Assembly: GCF_018224925.1 (NCBI RefSeq)
Contig: NZ_JAGTUF010000004.1
Location: 186,001-250,000 of the forward strand
Length of the DNA: 64,000 bases
Direction: 5' to 3'
Source: Magnetospirillum sulfuroxidans
GTDB taxonomy: Bacteria; Pseudomonadota; Alphaproteobacteria; Rhodospirillales; Magnetospirillaceae
Position 1 is the first letter of the stretch, and the number at the start of each line of letters is the position of its first letter. Below are positions 1-7,722 of this stretch, piece by piece. A program made the translations under genes and the position numbers. Below the pieces are notes generated by a model. The model did no database searches, was not told the DNA's origin, and saw nothing but the letters and a program-made list of their open reading frames with translations.

Positions 1-419
1 TCAAACTGGCCGATTACCGGCAGTTCCTCGCCGATAACGACGCCGCCATCCGCGCCTTCAAATCCCGCCAGCAACAGGCCTTCGACGCCGAACGCGCCCG
101 CTGGGAGGCGTCGGGCCAGATCGGCTATGGCGCCGACCTGCCCGAAGCTTTCGCCGATAGCGGCGATGAGACGTTGCCCGCCGGCGGCATCGCCGTGACC
201 GCGCCGGTTTCCGGTTCGCTGTGGAAAATCGCCGTCACCCCCGGCCAGACGGTCAAGGAAGGCGAAGCCATCGTCATTGTCGAAAGCATGAAAATGGAAA
301 TCGCGGTCCTGGCCCCCGCCGACGGCGTGGTGCAGGAATTGCGCTGCGCCGAGGGCCGCGCCGTTTCCTTGGGACAAACTTTGGCGGTGATCGTCGCCCA
401 TGGCCAGGAGGCCGCGTAA
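1..419 (+). CDS. uca: Urea carboxylase, C-terminal part (cut by window edge)
   Basis: Biotin-dependent urea carboxylase makes allophanate from urea, bicarbonate and ATP in the cytoplasm. Only the last ~139 codons are present; the frame is open to the left edge. The first visible part ([12 protein letters not shown], then an [10 protein letters not shown] stretch) is like the linker before the carrier domain. The end is a biotinyl carrier domain with the ESMKMEI motif, whose Lys would carry biotin. The stop overlaps the start of allophanate hydrolase by one base (TAATG), so the two are translationally coupled. The next gene makes urea carboxylase much more likely than another biotin carboxylase. 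Confidence 0.9.
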   Translation, partial: KLADYRQFLADNDAAIRAFKSRQQQAFDAERARWEASGQIGYGADLPEAFADSGDETLPAGGIAVTAPVSGSLWKIAVTPGQTVKEGEAIVIVESMKMEIAVLAPADGVVQELRCAEGRAVSLGQTLAVIVAHGQEAA

Positions 420-2200
420 TGCAATCCTTGGATATCGCCAGCTTGTCCGCCGGCTATGGCGCCGGCACCCTGACCCCGGCCCACGTGCTGGACACGGTAT
501 ACGCCCGCATCGACCAGCAGGGCGAACGCCCGGTGTGGATCACCCTGGTCGCCAAGGCCGACGCCCTGGCGCAACTGGCCGCCGCCCCCAAGGGCAAGCT
601 GTGGGGCATCCCCTTTGCCGTCAAGGACAACATCGACGTCGCCGGCCTGCCGACCACCGCCGGCTGCCCTGATTTCGCCTATGTCCCCAGCCGCTCGGCC
701 CATGTGGTCGAAGCGCTGCAAGCCGAGGGCGCCATCCTGATCGGCAAGACCAACCTGGACCAATTCGCCACCGGTCTGGTCGGCACCCGTTCCCCCTATG
801 GCATCTGTTCATCGGTCTTTTCCGCCGATCACATCTCGGGCGGGTCCAGCGCCGGCTCAGCCGTCGCCGTTGCCGCCGGGCTGGTGTCGTTTTCCCTGGG
901 CACCGACACCGCCGGCTCGGGCCGCGTGCCCGCCGCCTTCAACAACATCGTCGGCTTGAAGCCTTCCAAGGGATTGCTCAGCAATCGCGGATTGGTGCCG
1001 GCCTGTCGCAGCCTGGATTGCATTTCCATCTTCGCCACCACCTGCGCCGACGCCTTGGCCGTCTTGGCGGTGACCGGGCGCCCCGACCCGGAAGACGCCT
1101 TTTCCCGTTCCGCCCCCCAGGCGACGCAGACGGCGGCATGGCCGGATGGATTTCGCTTCGGCGTTCCCGCCGGCCGGCTGGAATTCTTTGGCGATGACCA
1201 GGCGGAAAGCTTGTTCCATCGCGCGGTGGAACGTCTGCGCGCCATTGGCGGCATGCCGGTCGAAATCGACTTCACCCCGTTTTCCCAATGCGCCCAGTTG
1301 CTGTATTCCGGCCCTTGGGTGGCCGAACGTCTGGCCGCCATCGAGGATTTCGCCACCGCCAGACCGGATTGCCTCCATGAGGTGGTGCGCGGCATCATTC
1401 TGTCAGCCAAAGGCCTTTCCGCCGTCGATAGCTTCAAGGGCTTGTACCGGCTGGCCGAACTGATCCGGCAGGCCGAGGCGCAATGGGCCAAGATGGAAGT
1501 GTTGCTGCTGCCCACCACCGGCACCACCTATCGCATTGATGAGGTGCTGGCCGATCCGGTCAAGCTCAACAGCAATCTTGGCGTCTATACCAATTTCGTC
1601 AATCTGATGGATCTGTCGGCCATCGCCCTTCCCGCCGGCTTTCGCCCCAACGGCCTGCCGTTTGGGGTCACCTTGCTGGGGCGCGCTTTCGCGGACGGCA
1701 AGATCGCCGCCTTGGCCGACCGGCTGCATCGCGCCCTGCCCACCGCCACCTTGGCCGCCACCCCCATTCCGCTGGCCACCACCCCCCCGATCCCGGTTGA
1801 CGCCGCCGCCGCCGGCACGATCACGGTGGCGGTGGTCGGCGCCCATCTCAGCGGCCAACCGCTGCACCACCAACTAAGCGACCGCGATGCCCGCCTGCGG
1901 GCCACTTGCCGCACCGCGCCGGGCTACAGCCTCTATGCCTTGGCCAAGACCCAACCGGCCAAACCGGGACTGGTGTTCGACGGCCACGGTGCCGGCGCCA
2001 TCGAGGTGGAAATCTATGAAATGGATGCCGCCGCCTTTGGCAGCTTCGTCGCCCTGATCCCACCGCCCCTGGGGATCGGGACCGTCACCCTGGCCGATGG
2101 TGCCACGGTCAAGGGCTTCTTGTGCGAAAGCCACGCCATCGAGGGAGCCACCGACATCACCCGCCATGGCGGGTGGCGCGCCTGGCTGGCTTCGCCATGA
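419..2200 (+). CDS. atzF: Allophanate hydrolase
   Basis: Splits allophanate into ammonia and CO2, the second step of ATP-dependent urea breakdown. The product is 593 aa, the usual size for the full two-domain enzyme. The amidase-signature triad is visible: Lys69 in FAVKDN, Ser143/144 in SGGSSAGS and Ser167 in DTAGSGRVP. The remaining ~150 residues form the smaller C-terminal domain ([17 protein letters not shown] onward). The ATG at 419 was chosen because it overlaps the upstream stop and begins the conserved N-terminus [10 protein letters not shown] longer open frame upstream is only the shadow of the carboxylase gene. Confidence 0.94.
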   Translation: MQSLDIASLSAGYGAGTLTPAHVLDTVYARIDQQGERPVWITLVAKADALAQLAAAPKGKLWGIPFAVKDNIDVAGLPTTAGCPDFAYVPSRSAHVVEALQAEGAILIGKTNLDQFATGLVGTRSPYGICSSVFSADHISGGSSAGSAVAVAAGLVSFSLGTDTAGSGRVPAAFNNIVGLKPSKGLLSNRGLVPACRSLDCISIFATTCADALAVLAVTGRPDPEDAFSRSAPQATQTAAWPDGFRFGVPAGRLEFFGDDQAESLFHRAVERLRAIGGMPVEIDFTPFSQCAQLLYSGPWVAERLAAIEDFATARPDCLHEVVRGIILSAKGLSAVDSFKGLYRLAELIRQAEAQWAKMEVLLLPTTGTTYRIDEVLADPVKLNSNLGVYTNFVNLMDLSAIALPAGFRPNGLPFGVTLLGRAFADGKIAALADRLHRALPTATLAATPIPLATTPPIPVDAAAAGTITVAVVGAHLSGQPLHHQLSDRDARLRATCRTAPGYSLYALAKTQPAKPGLVFDGHGAGAIEVEIYEMDAAAFGSFVALIPPPLGIGTVTLADGATVKGFLCESHAIEGATDITRHGGWRAWLASP

Positions 2201-2203
2201 GAC

Positions 2204-2239
2204 AATCCCCCCGCGATAGAAAGCGATCGCGGGGGGATT
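2204..2239. terminator. Bidirectional intrinsic terminator after atzF
   Basis: A perfect 14-bp stem (AATCCCCCCGCGAT, 2204-2217, with 2226-2239) and an 8-nt loop, followed by TTGTTC on the plus strand. It lies between atzF and the oppositely oriented small gene ending at 2243, so it can serve both. Confidence 0.85.
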
Positions 2240-2242
2240 TGT

Positions 2243-2494
2243 TCAGGTCTTGGGCTTTTCCGCCCCGGCAGCGGCGATGATGCGATCCGCCAGACCGGCG
2301 GGAGCCTTGGGCTGCACCGCCGAAATCGTATCGGCAAGGACCAGCGCATCGGTCAGCAGAGCGGCAGCTTCATCGGATTGAAGCAAAAGAGCTTCGGCGC
2401 CCTGTCGCTCGGCACTCGGCCAGCGCCCCAGTTCCGGGCCCAAACGATCAAGCAGATCGGAGAAATCTCCGACCGTAAGAATGGTCTTGCTCAT
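2243..2494 (-). CDS. Small conserved-looking hypothetical protein (83 aa)
   Basis: Function not recognised. The 83 residues are mostly helical, with the pattern LLDRLGPELGRWPSAER followed by ALLLQSDEAAALLTDALVLAD and no membrane segment. From memory, short proteins of this LGP..WP...R type occur in Rhodospirillales beside ECF sigma factors and periplasmic metal-sensor proteins. Such genes lie 4 kb away here, but that link is inference. The ATG at 2494 has a GAGG element four bases upstream. The gene is downstream of fliS on the same strand with a 90-bp gap, so it may be the tail of the fliC-fliD-fliS unit. Confidence 0.6.
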   Translation of the reverse strand: MSKTILTVGDFSDLLDRLGPELGRWPSAERQGAEALLLQSDEAAALLTDALVLADTISAVQPKAPAGLADRIIAAAGAEKPKT

Positions 2495-2584
2495 GTCGCC
2501 TCGGTTTCTTCGATGGCGTTAAGGAAAGCCGCCCTTTGGACAGCCGCAAGAGCCTATACGAATTCGGTCACCGATAACAAGGGA

Positions 2585-2995
2585 TCAGGCGTCAAATCCG
2601 CTTTGCTTGGGTTCGTTCATCGCCATGCCGGCGATTTCGGCCCAGGCATTGCGCAGCGTCCGTAATCCTTCGGCGATCCGGCGACAGCTTTTTTCCGCAT
2701 CCTTGCGCCCCACCGTGTGCAGCAGCGCCTGCATGTTGGTACGATAGGTGTCGGCCAAGCCGGCGGCCAGTTTCCCGCCCGCCTGCAAATCCAACGCCGC
2801 CAGCAGGCCGCGCAGAATCTCATTGGCGCGGGCGATTTCATCGTATTGGCGGCCGTAATCGCCGGCGGCGGCGGCATTGGCGGCATTGTGGAGACGCACC
2901 AAGATGCCGTCATAGAGCAGAACCACGGCTTGCAGCGGCGGCGTGGTCATGACGGCGGTCTGATAGGCGGCGATGGCGTGCTTGGAGAGGTTCAT
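2585..2995 (-). CDS. fliS: Flagellar secretion chaperone FliS
   Basis: Cytoplasmic chaperone that binds the disordered C-terminus of flagellin and hands it to the flagellar export gate. The 136-aa all-helical product has the family start AIAAYQTAVMTTPPLQAVVLLYDG and the ANEILRGLLAALD segment. It follows fliD with a two-base gap and is evidently co-transcribed with it. The end (MNEPKQSGFDA) is short and polar. Size and position next to fliD make the assignment firm. Confidence 0.9.
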   Translation of the reverse strand: MNLSKHAIAAYQTAVMTTPPLQAVVLLYDGILVRLHNAANAAAAGDYGRQYDEIARANEILRGLLAALDLQAGGKLAAGLADTYRTNMQALLHTVGRKDAEKSCRRIAEGLRTLRNAWAEIAGMAMNEPKQSGFDA

Positions 2996-2997
2996 GA

Positions 2998-4686
2998 TCA
3001 GTCACTGCTTTCAGCGTTGGTGAGGGCTTCCAAGAGGTCGAGAATGGACTGCGCCTCTGCCAGCTTGGCCTCGATACGGGCGTATTTTTCCAGCAGATAG
3101 CTGCGATAGGTCTCGGCGTTGGCCTCGATGGTGGTGATACGTTCGTCCAGATCGGTATTGGCTTCTTCCAAGTCGGTGACCATGACGGTCAAGGTGCCGT
3201 CATATTCGTCGGCGACGCTTTCCACCGCCTGCCACATGCGGTCAGCGATGCCCTGACTAAGGCTGACGTCGATGGATTGGCTGGATTTGCCGGTAAAGAC
3301 GAAGGTCAACCCTTCGTAATCGCTGCCGGTGGCGCCGATGATGCGCGAACCGGAAACGGTGAACAGGCTGTCATCGCCATCGACCGAAACCGAGGTGATG
3401 TTGCCATCGTCGTCAACCGCGATATCCAAGGTGAATTCGGCCGCTTCCGGCCCGTCGCCGTGACGCAGCAAGCTCAGATTGCCGTTAGAGGTGGTCGCCT
3501 GGTAGGAAAACAGGCTTTCAATCTGATCAAGATCATTGAGCAAGGCATCGTCGAGGGTGTCCTCGTCCAAGACCAGATAATTGCTTGAATCGAAGGACAG
3601 CCCCAGAACGGCCATCGACGTCTTGTCGATGGCCGATCCCAGCGCTTCTTGCAGGCTGGTGGAAATGGATCGCAGGGTTGAATCGCCGAACAGCACCGCG
3701 CTGTCATCGGCGGTGCCGCTGCTGGTGGTGGTCTGGTTGGTGAGAACGAAATCGCGAAAGGCGTTATAGGTTTCAACCAGGGCTAGGATCTGTTCCTTGA
3801 TATCGGACAGGGAATTGTCGATCTCAAGCGTCATGGTGTTGCCCGCTTCCGCCTTGTACAGCGTCAGGGTAATGCCGTCGATGGCGTCGTCGATTTCATT
3901 GCTGGTGCGTTCGATGGTGACGCCGTCGATCTTGAGCTGGGCGACTTGCGCGGCTTGCAACACGTCGGCCTTGTCGCCGTTTTCATCGATCAGACCTAAA
4001 TCTTGCAACGCCGAACCGCTGCTGTCGGCCAAAGTGATGGTGGCGGCGGTTTCGCTCCCGGTCAGCACCATCATGTATTCGTCGTCGCTGACCTTGATCA
4101 CCGAGGCCTTGACCCCGGTATTGCTGGTTTCGGCGTTGATGGCGTCAACGATATCGTCCAATGACATATCGTCGGTAAGGGTGATGGTGGCGCTGGTGGT
4201 GGTGCTGCCCAAGGTGGTGCCCAGGGTGAAGCTGCCGCTGATGCCGGCGTCATCACTGCGGCTGGATTGGGTCGTGCCGCCCAGACGTTCGGTCTTGGCC
4301 ACTTGCAGGATTTCAATCTCGTGCTTGTCAAGGGCGGTGCCGTCTTCCACCGTCACCGACAGCAAGGTATCGGCCGAGGTGGTGGTCCCCGACGTCAGAT
4401 AGCCGGTCCGATTGAGAAAGACGTCGTCGTCCTGGCCGCTTGACGAAGGATCAGAGCGCAGGGCTTGCAGGGAATCCTGCATGGCCAGCAGCAGGGTCTG
4501 CATTTCCTCGTAGGCGGCAATCTTGGTTTCGTTGGCGGTGACCTTGGTTTCCAAACTATCGGCACGGGTCAACTTGGCCGAAACGGCGGCTTCCACCAGG
4601 GCATCGGTGTCGAATTCGTTGCGGTTCTGCGAATAGCTGACCGAGGACGTGGTTGTCGTTGTGCTCGAACTGACGGCATCGGTCAT
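2998..4686 (-). CDS. fliD: Flagellar filament cap protein FliD
   Basis: Forms the cap at the filament tip that guides flagellin polymerisation outside the cell. At 562 aa it is within the family range. After a Ser/Thr-rich leader come the FliD N-terminal domain (FDTDALVEAAVSAKLTRADSLE, with heptad-like helices), a variable middle domain rich in Asp, Thr and Ser, and a C-terminal coiled coil (ANTDLDERITTIEANAETYRSYLLEKYARIEAKL) typical of FliD_C. It sits between fliC and fliS on the minus strand. The 90-bp gap to fliC holds a strong hairpin that may reduce read-through from flagellin. Confidence 0.93.
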   Translation of the reverse strand: MTDAVSSSTTTTTSSVSYSQNRNEFDTDALVEAAVSAKLTRADSLETKVTANETKIAAYEEMQTLLLAMQDSLQALRSDPSSSGQDDDVFLNRTGYLTSGTTTSADTLLSVTVEDGTALDKHEIEILQVAKTERLGGTTQSSRSDDAGISGSFTLGTTLGSTTTSATITLTDDMSLDDIVDAINAETSNTGVKASVIKVSDDEYMMVLTGSETAATITLADSSGSALQDLGLIDENGDKADVLQAAQVAQLKIDGVTIERTSNEIDDAIDGITLTLYKAEAGNTMTLEIDNSLSDIKEQILALVETYNAFRDFVLTNQTTTSSGTADDSAVLFGDSTLRSISTSLQEALGSAIDKTSMAVLGLSFDSSNYLVLDEDTLDDALLNDLDQIESLFSYQATTSNGNLSLLRHGDGPEAAEFTLDIAVDDDGNITSVSVDGDDSLFTVSGSRIIGATGSDYEGLTFVFTGKSSQSIDVSLSQGIADRMWQAVESVADEYDGTLTVMVTDLEEANTDLDERITTIEANAETYRSYLLEKYARIEAKLAEAQSILDLLEALTNAESSD

Positions 4687-4709
4687 GGCAACCTCGCAAA
4701 CAGGAAGAT

Positions 4710-4743
4710 GGCGGGGCGGGATCGGTGAAAATCCCGCCCCGCC
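4710..4743 (-). terminator. Strong hairpin between fliC and fliD
   Basis: Perfect 13-bp inverted repeat (GGCGGGGCGGGAT, 4710-4722, with 4731-4743) and an 8-nt loop. On the minus strand it is followed by CTTCCTGTTTG, a poor U-tract, so it is better read as a partial terminator or mRNA stabiliser at the 3' end of the flagellin transcript. Confidence 0.65.
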
Positions 4744-4776
4744 GGCTTAAACCGGCCGGGGGCAGGTTTGACCGGC

Positions 4777-5991
4777 TTAGCTCTTCAGCAGGCTCAACAG
4801 GTTTTGCGGCATCTGATTGGCTTGCGACAAAGCCGCGATGGCCGCTTGGGTCTTGACGTCGGCCGAGGACAAGGTCGACTTTTCCGCCGCCACGTCGGCG
4901 TCCATGATCGCCGATTGCGCCGATTGCAGGTTTTCCGAGGTGGTGTCGATGGTTTCCGAGCGGAATTCGAAGCGCGACATGGTCGCACCCACTTCGGCGC
5001 GGGCCTGGATCACCGCATCGATGGCGGCATCCAGCGCGGTCAGGGCGGTTTGGGCGTTGGGCTGGGTGCCGACCGCGGTGGTGGACAGGCCCAGGGCGGT
5101 GGCGCCGACATTGTCGATGGACAGGTTGATGGTATCGGTGGACGAGGTGCCGACCATGAAATCGACGCCCGACTTCGACCCGCCGACGATGGTGGTGCCA
5201 TCGGCGGCCAGCATGCCCAGGCCTTGCAGGGCGGTGCCGGTGGTGTCGCCCATGCCGGTGACGGTGGTGCCATCGACGCCGGTCAACACCAGACGCTTGC
5301 GACCATCGTTGTCGGTTTCGATGGAGGCGGTGACGTTGGCGGCTTCCGGCGTGGCGGTGTTGCCGGCATTGATCGAGGCGGCGACATCTTCCAGCGATAC
5401 CCCGGCGACGGTGTCATAGTCCTCGGAGATGATGTAGTTGACGGTGTTGCCGTCCGAGGTGGTGATGGTGAAGGCGTCGGCGTCGGCGATGGTGGTGATG
5501 TCGGCGTACTGGGAATCGGTCATCCAGTTGGACGAGACGGTGGCGTTGGTCGAGGCCGAGGCGTACTGACCGGTGCCGTCCAACAGCGACACGCCGTTAT
5601 AGCGGGTCGAGGTGGCGATGCCGTCGACTTCGTCCAGCAATTCCTGATATTCGGCGTCGATATAGATGCGTTCGTCGTTGGTGACCGAGCCGGAATCCGA
5701 CTGGGTGGCCAATGACTTCATGCGCTGAAGAATGTCGGAGATGCGGGCAAGGCCGCCATCGGCGGTTTGCAGGATGGCGGTGGCCTGGCTGGCATTGGTG
5801 GCCGCCTGGCTCAACACGGTGACGTCGGACTGGATGCGGGTGCCGATGGCCAGACCGGCGGCATCGTCGGACGCCTTGGTGATGCGCGAGCCCGAAGCCA
5901 GCTTCGACAGGCTGGAAGATTGCGCTTCGGAATTCAGGTTCAGGTAGCGCAGCGCCGAATTGGCGGCGGTGTTGGTGGCGATGACGGCCAT
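4777..5991 (-). CDS. fliC: Flagellin
   Basis: Filament subunit, exported by the flagellar type III apparatus. The 404-aa protein has both conserved terminal regions: ALRYLNLNSEAQSSSLSKLASG and ITKASDDAAGLAIGTRIQSDV at the N-terminus, and ENLQSAQSAIMDADVAAE through a C-terminus near NQMPQNLLSLLKS. The centre is Thr/Gly/Ala-rich and variable. There is no signal peptide and no cysteine. The ATG at 5991 has a strong Shine-Dalgarno AGAAGGA. The leader is unusually structured, and the next genes in the same direction are fliD and fliS. It is the only complete flagellin in the window. Confidence 0.95.
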   Translation of the reverse strand: MAVIATNTAANSALRYLNLNSEAQSSSLSKLASGSRITKASDDAAGLAIGTRIQSDVTVLSQAATNASQATAILQTADGGLARISDILQRMKSLATQSDSGSVTNDERIYIDAEYQELLDEVDGIATSTRYNGVSLLDGTGQYASASTNATVSSNWMTDSQYADITTIADADAFTITTSDGNTVNYIISEDYDTVAGVSLEDVAASINAGNTATPEAANVTASIETDNDGRKRLVLTGVDGTTVTGMGDTTGTALQGLGMLAADGTTIVGGSKSGVDFMVGTSSTDTINLSIDNVGATALGLSTTAVGTQPNAQTALTALDAAIDAVIQARAEVGATMSRFEFRSETIDTTSENLQSAQSAIMDADVAAEKSTLSSADVKTQAAIAALSQANQMPQNLLSLLKS

Positions 5992-6008
5992 GATACTGTC
6001 TCCTTCTG

Positions 6009-6066
6009 ATCCAATGTACGACCCGGTTTACCGGGGTCTCTTGGATGAAACGGGCCAGCTGGCCCG
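6009..6066 (-). promoter_or_regulatory. Structured 5' leader of the flagellin mRNA
   Basis: Just upstream of the fliC Shine-Dalgarno the leader can fold into two elements. ATCCAA (6009-6014) pairs with TTGGAT (6041-6046) around an inner GACCC/GGGTC stem. Next to it is the 16-bp perfect palindrome CGGGCCAGCTGGCCCG (6051-6066). In Caulobacter, FlbT acts on a structured flagellin leader; a similar control here is an inference from position only. Confidence 0.5.
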
Positions 6067-6086
6067 GTCAGGCGGAGAATCTTGAA

Positions 6087-6176
6087 GGGCCGCTTCCGTC
6101 TAATGGGCCGCTCCAGACAAAAGGTTCGTTCGCATGAACCGTCTGAATTAATCAGCGCATTAGGCGGAAGCGGCCC
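6087..6176. repeat. 19-bp inverted repeat upstream of fliC
   Basis: GGGCCGCTTCCGTCTAATG at 6087-6105 is repeated inverted at 6158-6176 with one mismatch, spaced by 52 bp. It lies between the stop of the sigma factor gene (6210) and the fliC leader. It could be the sigma-gene terminator stem or a paired operator; there is no clear U-tract. Confidence 0.55.
6148..6166 (-). promoter_or_regulatory. Flagellar promoter-region element, fliC copy
   Basis: On the minus strand this reads CGCCTAATGCGCTGATTAA. A 16-of-19 match lies upstream of flgD (13331-13349, plus strand). Each copy faces its flagellar gene, 157 bp (fliC) and 106 bp (flgD) before the start codon. No textbook sigma-28 or sigma-54 promoter was found in either gap, so this may be part of the local flagellar promoter or an activator site. 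Confidence 0.4.
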
Positions 6177-6209
6177 CTGGGTTTGTAGACGCTGCCATGA
6201 CGCTCGCCA

Positions 6210-6821
6210 TTATTCGACCAAAGCCTGACGGAAATCATGTTCGGAGCGCCGCAAGCGGTCGCGCAGGGTCTGGCGGCCACGCTTGAGCAGGCTTTCCACC
6301 GCACTGACGGTGGTTCCCAGAATTTCCGCCACCTCGGCATTGCCCAGATCGTCGAAATAAGACAGCGTCAGGGCCAGACGCTGCTGTTCCGGTAACCGGC
6401 CCATGGCTTCTTCCAGGCGACCGAACACTTGGGCGCGGTGGATGCGGGTAACCGAATCGGTCTCGTCGTCCATGGGCTCGGGGACGTCGTCCAGACATTC
6501 GTTGCTGGGACGACGGCGCAGGTCGATGCAGCGGTTGACCACCACCCGGTACAGCCAGGTGGAAAACTTGGCCTTGCCCTCTTGCCAGGACTGGCGATGG
6601 GTCCACACCTTGACCAGACATTCCTGCGCCACGTCCTCGGCATCGGCCACATTGCCCAACACCCGCAAGGCGATGGCATAGGCGCGATCCACATGGCGTT
6701 CGACCAAAAGGCGATAGGCGGCGGCGTCATCAATCTTCATGCGCGCCAGCAAGGTATCGTCGTCTAATCCGGCGAGGGGGCTGGGAAGGCTGGCTGTAGA
6801 GGTCAAGCGCTGGATCATCAT
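6210..6821 (-). CDS. ECF-family RNA polymerase sigma factor (copy 1)
   Basis: Extracytoplasmic-function sigma factor that directs RNA polymerase to stress promoters. Region 2 is clear (RHVDRAYAIALRVLGNVADAEDVAQECLVKVW and FSTWLYRVVVNRCID), as is region 4 (LPEQQRLALTLSYFDDLGNAEVAEILGTTVSAVESLLKRG). The start at 6821 (203 aa) is preferred because AGGA lies eight bases before it; an in-frame ATG at 6830 would add three residues. It is clearly paralogous to the sigma factor at 7719-8321 but has no anti-sigma gene of its own. It is separated from the upstream gene by a hairpin, suggesting its own promoter. Confidence 0.88.
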   Translation of the reverse strand: MMIQRLTSTASLPSPLAGLDDDTLLARMKIDDAAAYRLLVERHVDRAYAIALRVLGNVADAEDVAQECLVKVWTHRQSWQEGKAKFSTWLYRVVVNRCIDLRRRPSNECLDDVPEPMDDETDSVTRIHRAQVFGRLEEAMGRLPEQQRLALTLSYFDDLGNAEVAEILGTTVSAVESLLKRGRQTLRDRLRRSEHDFRQALVE

Positions 6822-6918
6822 GGTCTGCATCCTGACGAAGGAAGAAGCATCGTTACTGAGTTACACGTCGCCCAACGACAATCCAGGCGAAAAATATTGA
6901 TTATTTTCAAACACTTAA

Positions 6919-6958
6919 CTAGGCACATTCTGCCGATTAGTGGGCAAAATATGCCTAG
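6919..6958 (-). terminator. Inverted repeat spanning the stop of the sensor-like gene
   Basis: CTAGGCA (6919-6925) pairs with TGCCTAG (6952-6958), with a nested TGCC/GGCA pair inside. The distal arm contains the TAG stop of the gene ending at 6955. On the minus strand it is followed by TTAAGTGTTTG. It probably ends or weakens the sigma/anti-sigma transcript before the second sigma gene. Confidence 0.45.
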
Positions 6959-7389
6959 CGCGGCCCTCCGCCCGGCGGCGGCTGGTCGGCCAACGCCCGC
7001 CGTCCGGCCCAAGACATCCGCGGCAAAGCGTCGATCAGGGTCTTGCCGATGCGATCGCCGGCCTGTTCCCGTTTGCTGGAAAATTCGGCGATCAACTGGC
7101 GAAAGGCGGCGGCATCGAACGTCTCGGCCCGCATCAATTCCTGCGTCCGCCGATGAAAGGCCCCCATGTCATCGTCGGGGCCTGCGGCCAGCCCTTGATC
7201 GGCCGCCGCTTGTTTAAGGATACGGGCGTCATCGGCGGGCAGAACTTCGGCCATCCGTTCGATGATGCCATAAGGCGGCGGCGGTCCCGGTTGGTGACCA
7301 GGACCGTTGGCGACCAGCACACCGATCAAAAAGCCGTTGCCGACCAGCGACGCGATCAGAATCCAGGGACGGAGACGACGGAAATCCAT
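6955..7389 (-). CDS. Periplasmic metal-sensor-like protein (CnrX/ZraP type)
   Basis: The 144-aa product starts with one membrane segment (about residues 8-26, LRPWILIASLVGNGFLIGVLV). A helical periplasmic part follows, with DDMGAFHRRTQELMRAETFDAAAFRQLIAEFSSKREQ, the pattern of the heavy-metal-resistance/ZraP-CnrX superfamily. The end is Pro/Gly-rich. In Cnr-type systems such a protein senses metal or envelope stress and signals to a membrane anti-sigma factor. Here it follows a probable anti-sigma gene by three bases and an ECF sigma gene, the same three-part layout. Metal ligands are not obvious, so the signal is unknown. Confidence 0.7.
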   Translation of the reverse strand: MDFRRLRPWILIASLVGNGFLIGVLVANGPGHQPGPPPPYGIIERMAEVLPADDARILKQAAADQGLAAGPDDDMGAFHRRTQELMRAETFDAAAFRQLIAEFSSKREQAGDRIGKTLIDALPRMSWAGRRALADQPPPGGGPR

Positions 7390-7392
7390 GCT

Positions 7393-7722
7393 CTACAACC
7401 CCATCGGCGACAAAGGCTGCGCCTGCGCGTAAAGCTGCATGGCCGTCGGTTGCGCCTGCGTTTGCGTCACCGAGGCAAAGCCGACCGCCAACCCCAAAAG
7501 CAAGCCCAGCGCCAGCGATCCGGCATAGCGCGGCATGCCGCCCCACGCGTTGAGCGCCATGCAGAAACGCCGAACAAGGCTTGGCCGGGTTTGCGGCTCG
7601 GCGGCGATGCGGGTGAGCACGGCACGGCTGACGCGGCTGACGCGGGCTTGATCGATCCGCTGTGCCGGATCGTAACGCCTCAGAAGAGCGTCCAAATCGT
7701 CATCAAAACGGTCGCGGGTCAT
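7393..7722 (-). CDS. Probable membrane anti-sigma factor
   Basis: The 109-aa protein has a charged cytoplasmic N-terminus (MTRDRFDDDLDALLRRYDP), one transmembrane helix at about residues 68-84 (GSLALGLLLGLAVGFAS) and a short periplasmic tail. Its start overlaps the end of the ECF sigma gene by four bases and the sensor-like gene follows after three, which is the standard sigma/anti-sigma/sensor operon order. There is no zinc-binding HxxxCxxC motif, so it would be a CnrY-like rather than a ZAS-type anti-sigma. The role is inferred mainly from context and topology. Confidence 0.65.
   Translation of the reverse strand: MTRDRFDDDLDALLRRYDPAQRIDQARVSRVSRAVLTRIAAEPQTRPSLVRRFCMALNAWGGMPRYAGSLALGLLLGLAVGFASVTQTQAQPTAMQLYAQAQPLSPMGL

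Noticed and set aside
4465-5715. Plus-strand frames opposite fliD and fliC, Gly/Asp-rich and repetitive
   Set aside because: They mirror the Thr/Ala/Ser-rich flagellin sequence and have no independent support.
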